The notes below the pieces were generated by a model that worked only from the letters and a program-made list of their open reading frames with translations, did not search any database and was not told the DNA's origin. 64,000 nucleotides of DNA, from positions 62,001 through 126,000 of the forward strand of contig JADKBS010000003.1 in NCBI GenBank assembly GCA_016714985.1. The letters are read 5' to 3'. Positions within the stretch are counted from its first letter, which is position 1, and each line of letters opens with the position of its first letter. The position numbers and the translations under genes are program-made. Positions 1 to 8,215 of this stretch are shown in pieces. This DNA comes from Saprospiraceae bacterium (GTDB taxonomy: Bacteria; Bacteroidota; Bacteroidia; Chitinophagales; Saprospiraceae).

Positions 1-337
1 CGATATGGTACTCGTAGCTGCGCCGTACGGCATCGAAGCGGGCGTGGGCATCGGGTACCACCTCGAAGATGGAACGGATTGCAATATCGTTGGGCAACAG
101 CTTGTTCAAGCGGCGGTGGAACTCCTTGGGGAACGGCCCCTCGAAATCAAAGTGCATGAAATACTGGCTCGCATGTACGCCCGTGTCGGTGCGGCCACAG
201 CCCACTACTTCGATGGCTGAACCGAGAATGGTTGCCATCGCTTCCTCTATGGCCTGCTGCACGGAGGGCGCATTGGGTTGCCGTTGCCAGCCATTGTAGT
301 TGGTGCCCCGGTAGGCGAGTTCGGAAAAATAGCGCAT
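1..337 (-). CDS. truA: tRNA pseudouridine synthase A, N-terminal part
   Basis: Read on the minus strand from an ATG at 337, the frame is open to the window edge and gives 112 residues of TruA. TruA isomerises uridines 38-40 in the tRNA anticodon arm. The family signature GRTDTGVHA is present, with the catalytic Asp at about residue 51, after the usual start (MRYFSELAYRGTNYNGWQ). The remaining roughly 140 residues lie outside the window. A hairpin terminator at 431-460 separates it from the upstream minus-strand gene, so it probably has its own promoter. The family call is firm; the end is not seen. Confidence 0.95.
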   Translation of the reverse strand, partial: MRYFSELAYRGTNYNGWQRQPNAPSVQQAIEEAMATILGSAIEVVGCGRTDTGVHASQYFMHFDFEGPFPKEFHRRLNKLLPNDIAIRSIFEVVPDAHARFDAVRRSYEYHI

Positions 338-424
338 GGCGGCAAGTTAGGAAATGATGAATGATAATGAAAAGGAAAAAGCTGCAAACAAAACTGGTCA
401 AAATTTGTTAATTCCTTCCATAAA

Positions 425-470
425 ACAAAAATGCACCTGCAAACCGAATTGCAAGTGCATGTTTTTATGA
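425..470 (-). terminator. Bidirectional-looking intrinsic terminator
   Basis: A 12-bp stem (431-442 pairing with 449-460, one G-T pair) around a 6-nt loop has a T-rich run on both sides. It lies just past the stop of the minus-strand gene at 487. Confidence 0.7.
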
Positions 471-486
471 CTAATTCAAATTTTGC

Positions 487-867
487 TCAGCCTATCACAG
501 AATTGTCCTTTGAGAGGGAGGCGCTGTACATCCAAGCTGCACCAGCGAGCATGAGGTCTTTCAACAAATTGCCCATGGCAGCAGCCGAAGCACCAGCATC
601 GGCGGCGGCAGAAAGCCCTTTTGCATGAATGAGCAGTGCGAATAGCAGCAGCATCAACCCCAAAAGTGCTGTGGCAAGTTTGTCGTATTTTCCAATCAGG
701 ATGCTCACCGTAGCGGCTATTAGGCAGAGCCCCGTGATATAAACAATGATGGCTCCACCGAATGGGGCCATGCCCGCCATTGCGTTGGCGTTCATCAGGT
801 GCATGATGCCGAAAACGGCGAACGGCACAGCAAAGAGATACTTACCCAGTCCAAGAATAGTATTCAT
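487..867 (-). CDS. DoxX-like small integral membrane protein
   Basis: This 126-residue protein has four hydrophobic segments (about 7-27, 37-58, 62-82 and 102-120), the layout of DoxX-family membrane proteins. An FxxxGxxHL-like stretch near residue 18 (FGIMHLMN) fits that family. DoxX-type proteins are found in quinone or thiosulfate redox complexes, but many members have no known role, and nothing nearby shows a partner. It appears to be a single-gene unit with its own terminator at 431-460 and a separate clpX terminator upstream. The family assignment is moderate and the function is unknown. Confidence 0.6.
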   Translation of the reverse strand: MNTILGLGKYLFAVPFAVFGIMHLMNANAMAGMAPFGGAIIVYITGLCLIAATVSILIGKYDKLATALLGLMLLLFALLIHAKGLSAAADAGASAAAMGNLLKDLMLAGAAWMYSASLSKDNSVIG

Positions 868-1035
868 GATTAAACGAGTTTAGTTGGTGAACAGATGTTT
901 TGAAAAAGGATGTAACTACACCCAACGTGCGAAAGGTATAAACTTAATTTTACCGAAAAAACTATTCGCCAAATATTTTAACGATAAAGCAGGTATTCAA
1001 AAGGAGAATGCCCTATCTCTGGGCAATAACCTAAA

Positions 1036-1076
1036 ACAAACTGCCCCGACGAAGTCATTTCGTCGGGGCAGTTTTC
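1036..1076 (-). terminator. Intrinsic terminator of clpX
   Basis: A perfect 16-bp stem (1038-1053 with 1059-1074), GC-rich in the middle, has a 5-nt loop. A-rich flank on the left and T-rich flank on the right make it usable in both directions. It lies 32 bp past the clpX stop. Confidence 0.85.
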
Positions 1077-1107
1077 ACGCCTCATCCCGCTTTTCTCATC
1101 CCTAAAT

Positions 1108-2382
1108 TCAAGCGGCTTTCAGCATCCCAAACTTAGAGCGCTCAATTTTCTCTATGGCGTAGGTCTCCGTCACTTTGAATTCCCGGGTTTCCCGCTCGGA
1201 GGGCAGCTCGAACATGGCGTCCTTCATCACTGCTTCGCAAATGGAGCGCAAGCCCCTTGCGCCCAGCTTGAATTCGAGCGCCTGTTTGGCGATATAATTA
1301 ATGGCCTCTGGTGTGAAGGAAAGTTTAATGCCTTCCAGGGCAAAGAGTTTGGTGTATTGCTTGAGCAGCGCATTGCGAGGCTCGGTCAGGATGAGCCGAA
1401 GTGTATCAAAATCAAGCGGCTCCAAGAAGGTAGCGACGGGCAAGCGTCCTACCAATTCTGGTATCAGCCCGAAGCGCTTGAGGTCTTGGTGGTTGACATA
1501 CCTAATGAGGTTCTCCCGTTCGGCCATTTGGGAAATGGCTTCATCCGATTTGAAGCCAATCACGTGCGTGTTCATGCGGCGGGCGATGTGTTTTTCGATG
1601 CCATCGAAAGCGCCGCCACAGATGAACAGAATGTTTTGGGTGTTCACCTTCACGAGCTTTTGCTCAGGGTGCTTGCGCCCACCCTGTGGCGGTACGCTCA
1701 CCTCGGTGCCTTCCAGCATCTTCAACATGCCCTGCTGAACCCCCTCGCCCGATACGTCACGGGTGATGCTGGGGTTGTCGCTCTTGCGGGCAATCTTGTC
1801 AATTTCATCAATATAAACAATGCCCCGCTCGGCGGCGGCCACATTGAAATCGCAAACCTGAAGCAAACGGCTGAGAATGCTTTCCACGTCTTCGCCCACA
1901 TAGCCCGCCTCGGTGAAGACCGTGGCATCCACAATGGCGAATGGCACATTGAGGAACTTGGCGATGGTCTTGGCCATCAGTGTTTTGCCAGTACCCGTCT
2001 CCCCCACAAAAAGCACATTGGATTTTTCAATCTCAACATCGTCGGCGATGGCTTGGCGCAAGCGCTTATAGTGGTTATAAACTGCAACGGAAAGGGTTTT
2101 CTTGGCTTCGTCCTGACCAATCACGTACAGATCGAGGTGCTTTTTGATGGCCACTGGTGTCATGTTGTCCGGCAGGTTGAAGTCGGACATCTGTGGCGGG
2201 GCGGCCTGTTGTGCATTTTCATGCTGCTTCTTATTGCCGTACAGTTCCTCTTCGATGATGTCAACAGCCTGCTCCACACACACTTCGCAGATATGGCCTT
2301 CCACTCCTGCGATGAGGATGAGGGCCTCCGATTTATCCTTTCCGCAAAACGAGCAACGGTAATTTTGTTTGCTTCGGCGCAT
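1108..2382 (-). CDS. clpX: ATP-dependent Clp protease ATP-binding subunit ClpX
   Basis: ClpX is the AAA+ unfoldase that feeds substrates into ClpP. The 424-residue protein starts with the C4 zinc-binding domain (Cys10, Cys13, Cys32, Cys35). The AAA+ core follows, with Walker A GETGTGKT (127-134), pore loop GYVG (160-163) and Walker B IVYIDEID (188-195). A sensor-2 segment GARGLRS lies near the C-terminus. Length is normal for the family. The order on this strand is tig, clpP, clpX, the conserved arrangement in many bacteria, but a terminator hairpin (2532-2568) lies between clpP and clpX, so clpX probably also has its own promoter. It is intact. Confidence 0.98.
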   Translation of the reverse strand: MRRSKQNYRCSFCGKDKSEALILIAGVEGHICEVCVEQAVDIIEEELYGNKKQHENAQQAAPPQMSDFNLPDNMTPVAIKKHLDLYVIGQDEAKKTLSVAVYNHYKRLRQAIADDVEIEKSNVLFVGETGTGKTLMAKTIAKFLNVPFAIVDATVFTEAGYVGEDVESILSRLLQVCDFNVAAAERGIVYIDEIDKIARKSDNPSITRDVSGEGVQQGMLKMLEGTEVSVPPQGGRKHPEQKLVKVNTQNILFICGGAFDGIEKHIARRMNTHVIGFKSDEAISQMAERENLIRYVNHQDLKRFGLIPELVGRLPVATFLEPLDFDTLRLILTEPRNALLKQYTKLFALEGIKLSFTPEAINYIAKQALEFKLGARGLRSICEAVMKDAMFELPSERETREFKVTETYAIEKIERSKFGMLKAA

Positions 2383-2529
2383 TTTTACTCAATCTAAATG
2401 GTTAATGGCAATTGGCCTAAGGTTAATTTATGGCTGATATAGGATTCAGCATTCACGAAGTTACTGGATTTTTAGCATTTGCTTCTCAAAACATAAGCGC
2501 TGTAACTTGAAACGCCAGCTCTTTAAACT

Positions 2530-2575
2530 CAAAAGTTCAGGGCCACAGATTGGCAGTCCCTGAACTTTGAGCTTT
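2530..2575 (-). terminator. Hairpin terminator between clpP and clpX
   Basis: A perfect 11-bp stem (2532-2542 with 2558-2568) lies 21 bp past the clpP stop. T-rich sequence follows only weakly on the minus strand, so it may attenuate rather than end transcription into clpX. Confidence 0.6.
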
Positions 2576-2588
2576 TAGTTGTAGCGCC

Positions 2589-3293
2589 TTATACTTTTTT
2601 TGCGGTCGTACGTTCGAGCACTTCGTCTATCAAACCGTAAGCCTTGGCTTCTGGTGCGGTCATCCAATTGTCACGCTCGCAGTCCCTTTCGATGGTCTCA
2701 TAGACCTGACCAGTGTGGTGGGACAATATTTCGTACAGGTCCTTCTGCATGGCCTTGATGAGGCGGTAGGTAATCTCCATTTCCGTCACTTGCCCTTGCA
2801 TGCCGCCGAGCGGCTGGTGAATCATTACACGGGCATGTTTCAGGGCACTGCGCTTGCCAGACGTACCGGCGGCAAGGAGCACGGCCCCCATTGAGGCAGC
2901 CAAACCCGTACAGATGGTGCCAATATCTGGTGAAATGAACTGCATGGTATCGTAAATGCCAAGGCCAGCCGTTACAGAGCCGCCGGGGCTGTTCACGTAC
3001 ATCATCACGTCACGTTTGTTGTCCGTGGAGTCAAGGAAGAGCAACTGCGCCTGCACGACGTTGGCCACGTAGTCATTGATGCCAACGCCGAGAAAGATGA
3101 TGCGGTCCATCATCAATCGGGAGAACACGTCGAGGCCTACAATGTTCATCGGGCGCTCCTCGATGACGTTGGGGGTGAAGCCCACGATGTTGGGGATGGT
3201 GCGGGCTGTTTTTTCGGCGTACTGCTCCAAGTGCATCGTGCTCATGCCAAGGTGCTTGGTAGCGTACTTGAGGAATTCATCTTTGTGGAACAT
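2589..3293 (-). CDS. clpP: ATP-dependent Clp protease proteolytic subunit ClpP
   Basis: This 234-residue serine protease forms the ClpP tetradecamer. The catalytic triad is visible: Ser134 in GLAASMGA, His159 in MIHQPLGG and Asp208 in the ERDNW segment. The oxyanion/GGS loop NSPGGSV is present at about 101-107. The N-terminus is about 30 residues longer than the E. coli propeptide, which is common in Bacteroidota. It lies 125 bp downstream of tig and upstream of clpX, consistent with a shared protein quality-control cluster. It is intact. Confidence 0.98.
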   Translation of the reverse strand: MFHKDEFLKYATKHLGMSTMHLEQYAEKTARTIPNIVGFTPNVIEERPMNIVGLDVFSRLMMDRIIFLGVGINDYVANVVQAQLLFLDSTDNKRDVMMYVNSPGGSVTAGLGIYDTMQFISPDIGTICTGLAASMGAVLLAAGTSGKRSALKHARVMIHQPLGGMQGQVTEMEITYRLIKAMQKDLYEILSHHTGQVYETIERDCERDNWMTAPEAKAYGLIDEVLERTTAKKV

Positions 3294-3305
3294 TATGGTG
3301 TGTTT

Positions 3306-3376
3306 TATGGCTGTTGGCTGTTAGCTATTGGCCTTTGGCCAACCATAAGCGAATGGCCAACGGCCAACAGCGTACT
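3306..3376. repeat. Word-repeat hairpin between clpP and tig
   Basis: The spacer iterates the word TTGGC/TGTTGGC on the left and its complement GGCCAACGGCCAACAGC on the right, so it folds into a long imperfect hairpin. It belongs to the class of locus-specific word hairpins seen throughout the window. Confidence 0.55.
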
Positions 3377-3418
3377 ATAAACGCCTTTTTCCCGATGTGG
3401 TTGAGTTGGCAATCAAGT

Positions 3419-4852
3419 TTATTCCTCTTCGTCGCCAGCGTAGGTGCCCTGCATCAGCCTCGCTTTTTCTTCTTCGGCCTTCGTCACAGCATTGTATTTT
3501 GCCAAAAGGTCTTCTTCGGAAATGAGAATCGTGCTCAATCCGATGTGGTCCTTTATCTTGTAGAACACCTTGTCGGCAAGTGCATCCCCAGCGAGGCCGT
3601 TCACAGTTTCGGGGTCTTCGAGCATTCGTTGCACAATAGGATCCAGCATCTTGGGGTCGCCGTAGCCACCGAAGTAGCCCATCACCCGACCATAAGCTAT
3701 CTGGCGGATATCCTCCTCTGTCACCGCTATTTCATACTGGTTGGCAATCTTGTCCTTGATGAGCGTCCATCGCATGTCGTTGGCGAAGTTGTCGTAGTCG
3801 CTGAGCAGGGCATCGGCTTTTTGCTCGTGGCTGAGCCTGAGCCAACGCTTGATAAAATCATCAGGAAGCGGCATGGCATCCCGGTTGAGTTCAATGAGCT
3901 TTTGGCGCACCTCACGATACAGTAAAGAGTCGGCCTGGCCTTTCTGGGCACTGCCCAAGCTTTCGGCGATGCGGGCCTTTGCCTCTTCCTCGTTATAGAT
4001 TTCGCCAGGGCCGAAGACCTTGTCGAAGAACGCTTGGTTCAGTTCGGCAGGCGCTTGGCGGGTCACCCGTTCTATGGTGCCTTCGTATAGCTCGCCCGTT
4101 TCGGTGCCTTCGTCAATATCGGCTTTGGTGAAATTGAGCAGGTATTTTTTCACGAACTCACGGCTGGTGCCATCTTCGAGTTCATAGACGTTGAAGCGGA
4201 CTTTGTCGCCCTTCTGCTTCCCTTTGATTTCCTCCTTCACCGGGCCATCGGCCAGGCGGTTCACCAGTACAGAGAAAGTAGTCTTCCAACCATCCGCTTT
4301 GATGGCATCGCCCTCCAGTTCCTCGGCGCTGAAATACACCATGTCGTCCTCGGCAATCGGCTCGGTGCTGTCCACCTGCTCGCCGTAGTGCTTGCGGGCA
4401 GCCTCGAAGCGCTCGTTCACTTTTTCGTCGCTTACCTGCACCTTATAGCAGTCGTAGGTCGTGTTCATGTCCACGCCCTTCAGTTCAAAATTGGGTGCTA
4501 CGCCAAGGTCGAACTTGAAGATGTACTCCGACATATTGTCATAGTCAAAATTGACGGGTGGCTGGTTCAGCGACGGAATCGGTTGGCCCATGAATTGCAC
4601 TTCCCGGTCTTTGATTACCTCCGATAGCTCCTTGTGAAGCAGGTCGGTCACGATTTCGGAGAGGAGGCCCTTGCCGTACATTTTTTTCAGGAATGGGAGT
4701 GGCGTCTTGCCCTTGCGGAAGCCCCTGATGGCGCCCTTATCCTTGATTTTGTTGAGTTCTTTCTTGAACGTAGGCTCGTAGTCGTCCTTGGCGATGGTGA
4801 TGGTGAGCACCGCGTTGAGTGCATCAATGTCCTCTCTGGCAACGGTTGGCAT
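3419..4852 (-). CDS. tig: Trigger factor, ribosome-associated chaperone
   Basis: The 477-residue protein begins at the ATG at 4852 (MPTVAREDID). A longer in-frame extension to 4960 runs through a repeat-rich leader and is not supported. The ribosome-docking signature GFRKGKTP sits at 44-51. The helical substrate-binding C-terminal half is recognisable. The middle FKBP-like PPIase region is poorly conserved to the eye, as is usual in Bacteroidota trigger factors. Trigger factor binds nascent chains at the ribosomal exit tunnel. It precedes clpP and clpX on the same strand, linking folding with degradation. It is intact. Confidence 0.93.
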   Translation of the reverse strand: MPTVAREDIDALNAVLTITIAKDDYEPTFKKELNKIKDKGAIRGFRKGKTPLPFLKKMYGKGLLSEIVTDLLHKELSEVIKDREVQFMGQPIPSLNQPPVNFDYDNMSEYIFKFDLGVAPNFELKGVDMNTTYDCYKVQVSDEKVNERFEAARKHYGEQVDSTEPIAEDDMVYFSAEELEGDAIKADGWKTTFSVLVNRLADGPVKEEIKGKQKGDKVRFNVYELEDGTSREFVKKYLLNFTKADIDEGTETGELYEGTIERVTRQAPAELNQAFFDKVFGPGEIYNEEEAKARIAESLGSAQKGQADSLLYREVRQKLIELNRDAMPLPDDFIKRWLRLSHEQKADALLSDYDNFANDMRWTLIKDKIANQYEIAVTEEDIRQIAYGRVMGYFGGYGDPKMLDPIVQRMLEDPETVNGLAGDALADKVFYKIKDHIGLSTILISEEDLLAKYNAVTKAEEEKARLMQGTYAGDEEE

Positions 4853-4924
4853 AGTGGTATTTGCTTTTGTTTTTGATAAATTCGGAGCGTAGGGCTTTGG
4901 GAATTGGCTTGTAGGGTTAATAAA

Positions 4925-4978
4925 GTTGATAAGGGTTGATAACCCGCTTAACCAAGACAAGTATCAACCCTTATCAAC
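4925..4978. repeat. Perfect 17-bp inverted repeat in the tig leader
   Basis: The arms 4925-4941 and 4962-4978 are perfectly complementary and are built from the word TATCAAC. The same word recurs at about 4980-5000 and 5073-5087. It lies 73 bp upstream of the tig start, so it could affect tig transcription or its mRNA leader. Confidence 0.6.
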
Positions 4979-4996
4979 CTGTTATCAACTTTTATT

Positions 4997-5075
4997 GTAA
5001 CTACTTAGAAGATTGGGGGTGTGTTTTGAGAAAAATTGAGAATACACCAAAACACGCCTCAAACTAAGTAGTCAA
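4997..5075. repeat. Structured repeat element, copy A (short form)
   Basis: Outer inverted ends (GTAACTACTTAG at 4997-5008; CTAAGTAGTCAAC at 5064-5076) enclose an inner hairpin with arms around 5016-5027 and 5046-5058. The core word GAAAAATTGA is shared with copies B (19487-19618) and C (59293-59419). This copy lacks the second inner hairpin of the others. Confidence 0.6.
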
Positions 5076-5095
5076 CTTTTATCAACCAGAAAATG

Positions 5096-5177
5096 TGCGG
5101 GTGGAGGGACTCGAACCCCCACACCTTGCGGCACCAGATCCTAAGTCTGGCGCGTCTACCAATTTCGCCACACCCGC
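5096..5177 (-). tRNA. tRNA-Leu (anticodon TAG)
   Basis: The minus strand gives an 82-nt class II tRNA. The 7-bp acceptor stem (GCGGGTG with CACCCGC) has discriminator A. The D-arm has GGTAGACGC, the anticodon loop CTTAGGA gives TAG (reads CUA/CUN), a long variable arm is present, and the T-arm has GGTTCGAGTCC. No CCA is encoded. It stands alone. Confidence 0.97.
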
Positions 5178-5409
5178 AATCTGTTGATAATCAAGTCAAT
5201 GTACTATGCCAGTAGGCAAAAGCGGGCGCAAAGATAAACAGATTTTGGGAAACGTAGCTGGTTTTGAATCTTCGGAAAGGACTTTCTTTTAAAAAATTAA
5301 TTGTCACAATCCACTTGAGCGGTGCTTGAAATCATCTTGGTAAAATCCCAATTGCTCAATCAACTCACTATGCCGTCTAAATACGCAAAATATTGATTAT
5401 CAATGCTCT

Positions 5410-5630
5410 AAGCCCTGCAAAAACTTCGTGACGGTTTTTTTGTCCTTTGATGATATTCTTTAAAGGTTTCGTCATGGATGTAGCACGGATGGATGCTGGA
5501 CAAGTTGCTGTCCTGCTATATCAGCAGTTCAATTGTAAGGACGACAAGCGAAAATTCATAGTTATGGGTTTTGCCCCAGTTGTCACGTAGGTCGAATTCT
5601 TTGTAGTTGTGGGGTTGTTGGTAAAATGCC
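5410..5630 (-). pseudogene. Possible remnant of an ISAs1/DDE-type transposase
   Basis: The 722-bp spacer between tRNA-Leu and lipB has no intact gene. In one minus-strand frame (about 5630 to 5410) it reads YKEFDLRDNWGKTHNYEF, then SNLSSIHPCYIHDETF, interrupted by stops. This resembles the N-terminal region of Bacteroidota DDE transposases of the ISAs1 kind (pattern D-x-R-D-x-R-G-K-x-H-x-L ... DGNLSSIHR). No inverted ends or target duplication were found, and the rest of the transposase is absent. The call rests on remembered family patterns, so it is tentative. The remainder of this spacer holds nothing recognisable except a promoter candidate at 5764-5793. Confidence 0.35.
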
Positions 5631-5763
5631 TAATTTTTTCTTGCTTCGTGGGAACTCATGTTGGTTGTTTAATTTTGGGCAAATCAAATCTTCGACTTTC
5701 AAGCACGCACGAGTTCGTCATAAAAAGGCCCTTTTAGGCTGTACTAACCCATCGTTTTCCCAA

Positions 5764-5793
5764 TTTGATTTCCCATCGTTTTGCTTATCTTCG
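5764..5793 (+). promoter_or_regulatory. Candidate Bacteroidota housekeeping promoter for lipB
   Basis: A TTTG box at 5764-5767, 18 bp, then TATCTTCG at 5786-5793 is one mismatch from the Bacteroidota -7 consensus TAnnTTTG at near-consensus spacing. It is about 107 bp upstream of the lipB start. Confidence 0.4.
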
Positions 5794-5899
5794 CATCGCT
5801 TTTTGAAAAACTTGCATTCACAGGCTCATTAAGCGTTCTTATCAGTCATGTTTGCAGGCCAGTATTCAGCATCCCGGCAGGGGTGGCCAACATCCAACA

Positions 5900-6616
5900 A
5901 TGCAAAAGGTCATTTACAAGGATTTGGGACGCATCCCCTACCGGGAGGCATGGGACTTGCAGCAGGGGCTGCACAACGAGGCCATCCAAAGGAAGCGGGA
6001 AAACCGGGAGCGGAAGGAGCGAGGCGAGGAGCTATTGCCAATTGGCCACCACTTATTGCTCTGTGAGCACCCGCCCGTGATGACCCTGGGCCGCAGCGGC
6101 TCGGAGGAGCACCTGCTGCTCGACGAAGCGGGTCTTCAGGCAAAAGGCATCGAGTTCTTTAAAATCAACCGGGGCGGCGACATCACGTACCACGGGCCGG
6201 GGCAAATCGTGGGTTACCCGATTTTCGACCTTGACGAGTTTTTTACCGATGTCCACCGTTACGTGCGCTACCTGGAGGAGGCCGTCATCCGCACGCTTGC
6301 CGATTATGGCATCACGGATGCCTACCGCATCAAGGAATACACAGGCGTTTGGCTGCCGCAAAAAGGGTGGCTGCCCAAACGGAAGATTTGCGCCATCGGC
6401 GTACACCTCAGCCGCTGGGTGACGATGCACGGGTTCGCCTTCAACGTGAACACCGACCTTGGCTACTTCCGCCACATCGTTCCCTGCGGTATCAATGACA
6501 AAGACAAAGACGTTACGTCCTTGGCGAATGAGCTAGGGCACACTATGGATGAGCACGAGGTCAAGGAAAAACTGCGCCAACACCTTGCCGAGCTTTTCGG
6601 CTTTGAATTTGCGTAG
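5900..6616 (+). CDS. lipB: Lipoyl(octanoyl) transferase
   Basis: LipB moves octanoate from acyl carrier protein to lipoyl domains of 2-oxoacid dehydrogenases and the glycine cleavage system. The 238-residue protein has the signature RGGDITYHGPGQ (91-102), the conserved Lys162 in RKICAIGVH and the thioester Cys196 in IVPCGI. The start at 5900 is preferred; an in-frame ATG 48 bp upstream adds a low-complexity sequence not seen in the family. It stands alone between spacers. The lipoamide consumer lpdA is elsewhere in the window (25947-27350). Confidence 0.96.
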   Translation: MQKVIYKDLGRIPYREAWDLQQGLHNEAIQRKRENRERKERGEELLPIGHHLLLCEHPPVMTLGRSGSEEHLLLDEAGLQAKGIEFFKINRGGDITYHGPGQIVGYPIFDLDEFFTDVHRYVRYLEEAVIRTLADYGITDAYRIKEYTGVWLPQKGWLPKRKICAIGVHLSRWVTMHGFAFNVNTDLGYFRHIVPCGINDKDKDVTSLANELGHTMDEHEVKEKLRQHLAELFGFEFA

Positions 6617-6660
6617 GCATTGTTTTCCTATTTCTTCAAATGCCGATGGTCAAAAATTGC

Positions 6661-6725
6661 CATTGGTCATTGGTCATTGTGGTCATTTTACCCTCAATGA
6701 CCAATGACTTTGATGACCAATGACC
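6661..6725. repeat. Word-repeat hairpin (ATTGGTC/GACCAAT)
   Basis: The left part iterates CATTGGTCATTGGTCATTG and the right part its complement (AATGACCAATGAC, twice), giving a long hairpin downstream of lipB and 29 bp before the next start. The same word family recurs at 7171-7250, which flanks the other side of that gene. Confidence 0.65.
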
Positions 6726-6753
6726 TAAGCGGCACAACCGGGATTTATGGCCC

Positions 6754-7164
6754 ATGAAAAAGGATATTCCAGAATACAAAGTGGAAGAACTGGCCATCGC
6801 TATTTTACCAAGGTTTGAAGACGGCATCCAAGATGACGAGATGTGGGATGTTTATTTGGTAAACCTCAAGGCGGACACCATCGAAAACGTGTTGATAAAC
6901 TCCCGTGGCTACGGCGAGATTGACGGCGAGCAGATGAAAACGACCATCCTCCGCCATTTTTTCAACGAAGTCGGCCCACACCAGGCCCACCTGATAGAGC
7001 CTATACAGACCAAGCTGTTCGACATCGCCAACGAGTATTGGGTAAGTTTTACCTATGACGGGTATATGTACGACAAGCGCTATGTGTTCGTGCGGGGCAG
7101 TATTACAGTGGACAATTTCACCACCATCCCCTTTTTGGAGCGAAAGGGGGTGATGATAAGATAG
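6754..7164 (+). CDS. Conserved protein of unknown function
   Basis: This 136-residue soluble protein is mixed alpha/beta in appearance and has no signal peptide or membrane segment. It is acidic at the start (VEELAIAILPRFEDGIQDDEMWDVYL) and ends in a hydrophobic strand pattern (KRYVFVRGSITVDNFTTIPF). I recognise it only as the kind of small protein widely present in Bacteroidota without an assigned function. It is bracketed by two word-repeat hairpins of the same word family, so it is probably a single-gene unit. Confidence 0.8.
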   Translation: MKKDIPEYKVEELAIAILPRFEDGIQDDEMWDVYLVNLKADTIENVLINSRGYGEIDGEQMKTTILRHFFNEVGPHQAHLIEPIQTKLFDIANEYWVSFTYDGYMYDKRYVFVRGSITVDNFTTIPFLERKGVMIR

Positions 7165-7170
7165 TGGTAG

Positions 7171-7250
7171 GGCATTGAAGTCATGGCCGTTGTGGTCATT
7201 GTTCATTGTAGCTACTTAGGCCTCAATGACCAATGACCTCAATGACTTAG
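7171..7250. repeat. Word-repeat hairpin with a TACTTAG loop
   Basis: TGGTCATTG words on the left pair with CAATGACC words on the right. The loop contains TAGCTACTTAGG, close to the boundary sequence of the structured elements at 4997, 19487 and 59293. Confidence 0.55.
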
Positions 7251-7350
7251 TGAATGGTGAATGATAAATAATGAACGGTGAATCTGCAAGGCATTGATTT
7301 ACAAGTATTTGTAAATCCAATCGGTCTAACTTATTTATTCAACTTCACTT

Positions 7351-7902
7351 ATGACAATATTTACAATGAAACCAAAAAAAGTAAGCGAATCCGTAGCCAC
7401 CATGACGGAGATGGTGATGCCCAACGATACCAACCCACTGCACAACCTCATGGGTGGCAATCTCATGCGTTGGATGGACGTGGTGGCGAGCATTTCAGCT
7501 GGCAAGCATTGCGAAGCGCATGTGGTAACTGCGAGCGTTGACCATGTCTCCTTCCACAAGCCCATCGCACTTGGCGATATTGTTACCTTGAACGCCAGCG
7601 TGACGAGAGCGTTCAACACTTCCGTCGAAATATTCGTGGAGGTTTTCGCTGCCGACATCAAGGGCGGCAACCCGCGCAAGTGCAACCACGCCTACTTCAC
7701 CTTCGTAGCCCTTGAGGACGAGACCCGCAAGCCCAAGCCAGTGCCAGAAGTCATCCCGCTCACCAGTGAAGAGGAAAAGCTATACGAAAGTGCGGCACGC
7801 CGCAGGGAGGTGCGCATGATATTGAGCGGCCGCATGAAACCTGAAGAGGCTTCAGAGCTTAGGGCACTGTTCCAGAGCTTTGTGCCGAATAGTGGTAATT
7901 GA
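7351..7902 (+). CDS. Acyl-CoA thioesterase, hotdog fold (YciA/BACH-like)
   Basis: This 183-residue protein has the hotdog thioesterase pattern. The conserved segment NPLHNLMGGNLMRWMD carries the active-site Asn/Asp region, and ASVDHVSFHKPIALGD forms the central strand pair. Family members hydrolyse acyl-CoA thioesters in the cytosol. A second possible start is the ATG at 7366, five codons in, which would remove MTIFT; the choice is not decided by a ribosome-binding site. The charged C-terminal 40 residues are typical of the BACH-like group. It is intact and stands alone. Confidence 0.88.
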   Translation: MTIFTMKPKKVSESVATMTEMVMPNDTNPLHNLMGGNLMRWMDVVASISAGKHCEAHVVTASVDHVSFHKPIALGDIVTLNASVTRAFNTSVEIFVEVFAADIKGGNPRKCNHAYFTFVALEDETRKPKPVPEVIPLTSEEEKLYESAARRREVRMILSGRMKPEEASELRALFQSFVPNSGN

Positions 7903-7916
7903 AACCCTACCCCTGC

Positions 7917-8045
7917 TTACATGCTCTTGTACATCAGGAACATCAGCAGCATGAGCACCAATACGGCGATGCCCACCATTGTGAAGAACTTCTTGTTGTC
8001 CCTTTTGTCCAACGAATCGTTGCGTTTTTTGCTCTTGGTTGACAT
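7917..8045 (-). CDS. Small single-pass membrane protein (42 aa)
   Basis: A short minus-strand frame from ATG at 8045 to TAA at 7917 encodes 42 residues. A strongly basic head (MSTKSKKRNDSLDKRDNKKF) is followed by one hydrophobic helix (about 23-40). This head-plus-helix layout is typical of tiny Bacteroidota inner-membrane proteins of unknown role. It is convergent with the thioesterase gene ending at 7902, and a strong terminator lies upstream at 8145-8203. It has no homologue I can name, so confidence comes from composition and context only. Confidence 0.55.
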   Translation of the reverse strand: MSTKSKKRNDSLDKRDNKKFFTMVGIAVLVLMLLMFLMYKSM

Positions 8046-8144
8046 ATCTTTCTGTTGTGGTTGGTTAGTGTTGAAATCAATGCAATAATCACCGCCGAAA
8101 TTAGTGGTTCAGCCCAAAGATACAAGGGATTCACCAGTGATTTT

Positions 8145-8203
8145 TTTCAAAAAAAGCGAAGCCCCGGAACAGTTGCTCCGGGGCTTCGCTTTTTTTTGAA
8201 AAA
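8145..8203 (-). terminator. Strong intrinsic terminator
   Basis: A near-perfect 20-bp stem (8149-8168 with 8177-8196), GC-rich and flanked by A7/T8 runs, lies 13 bp past the stop of the minus-strand gene at 8216. It can work on both strands. Confidence 0.9.
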
Positions 8204-8215
8204 CCCATGGGTTGC

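Noticed and set aside
884..1105. 73-residue plus-strand frame upstream of clpX's end
   Set aside because: It runs through the clpX terminator hairpin and has no coding character.
1357..2397. 346-residue plus-strand frame across clpX
   Set aside because: It mirrors the intact clpX gene on the other strand and has no recognisable domain.
5626..5832. 68-residue plus-strand frame before lipB
   Set aside because: It is AT-rich spacer sequence overlapping the candidate promoter, with no conserved features.
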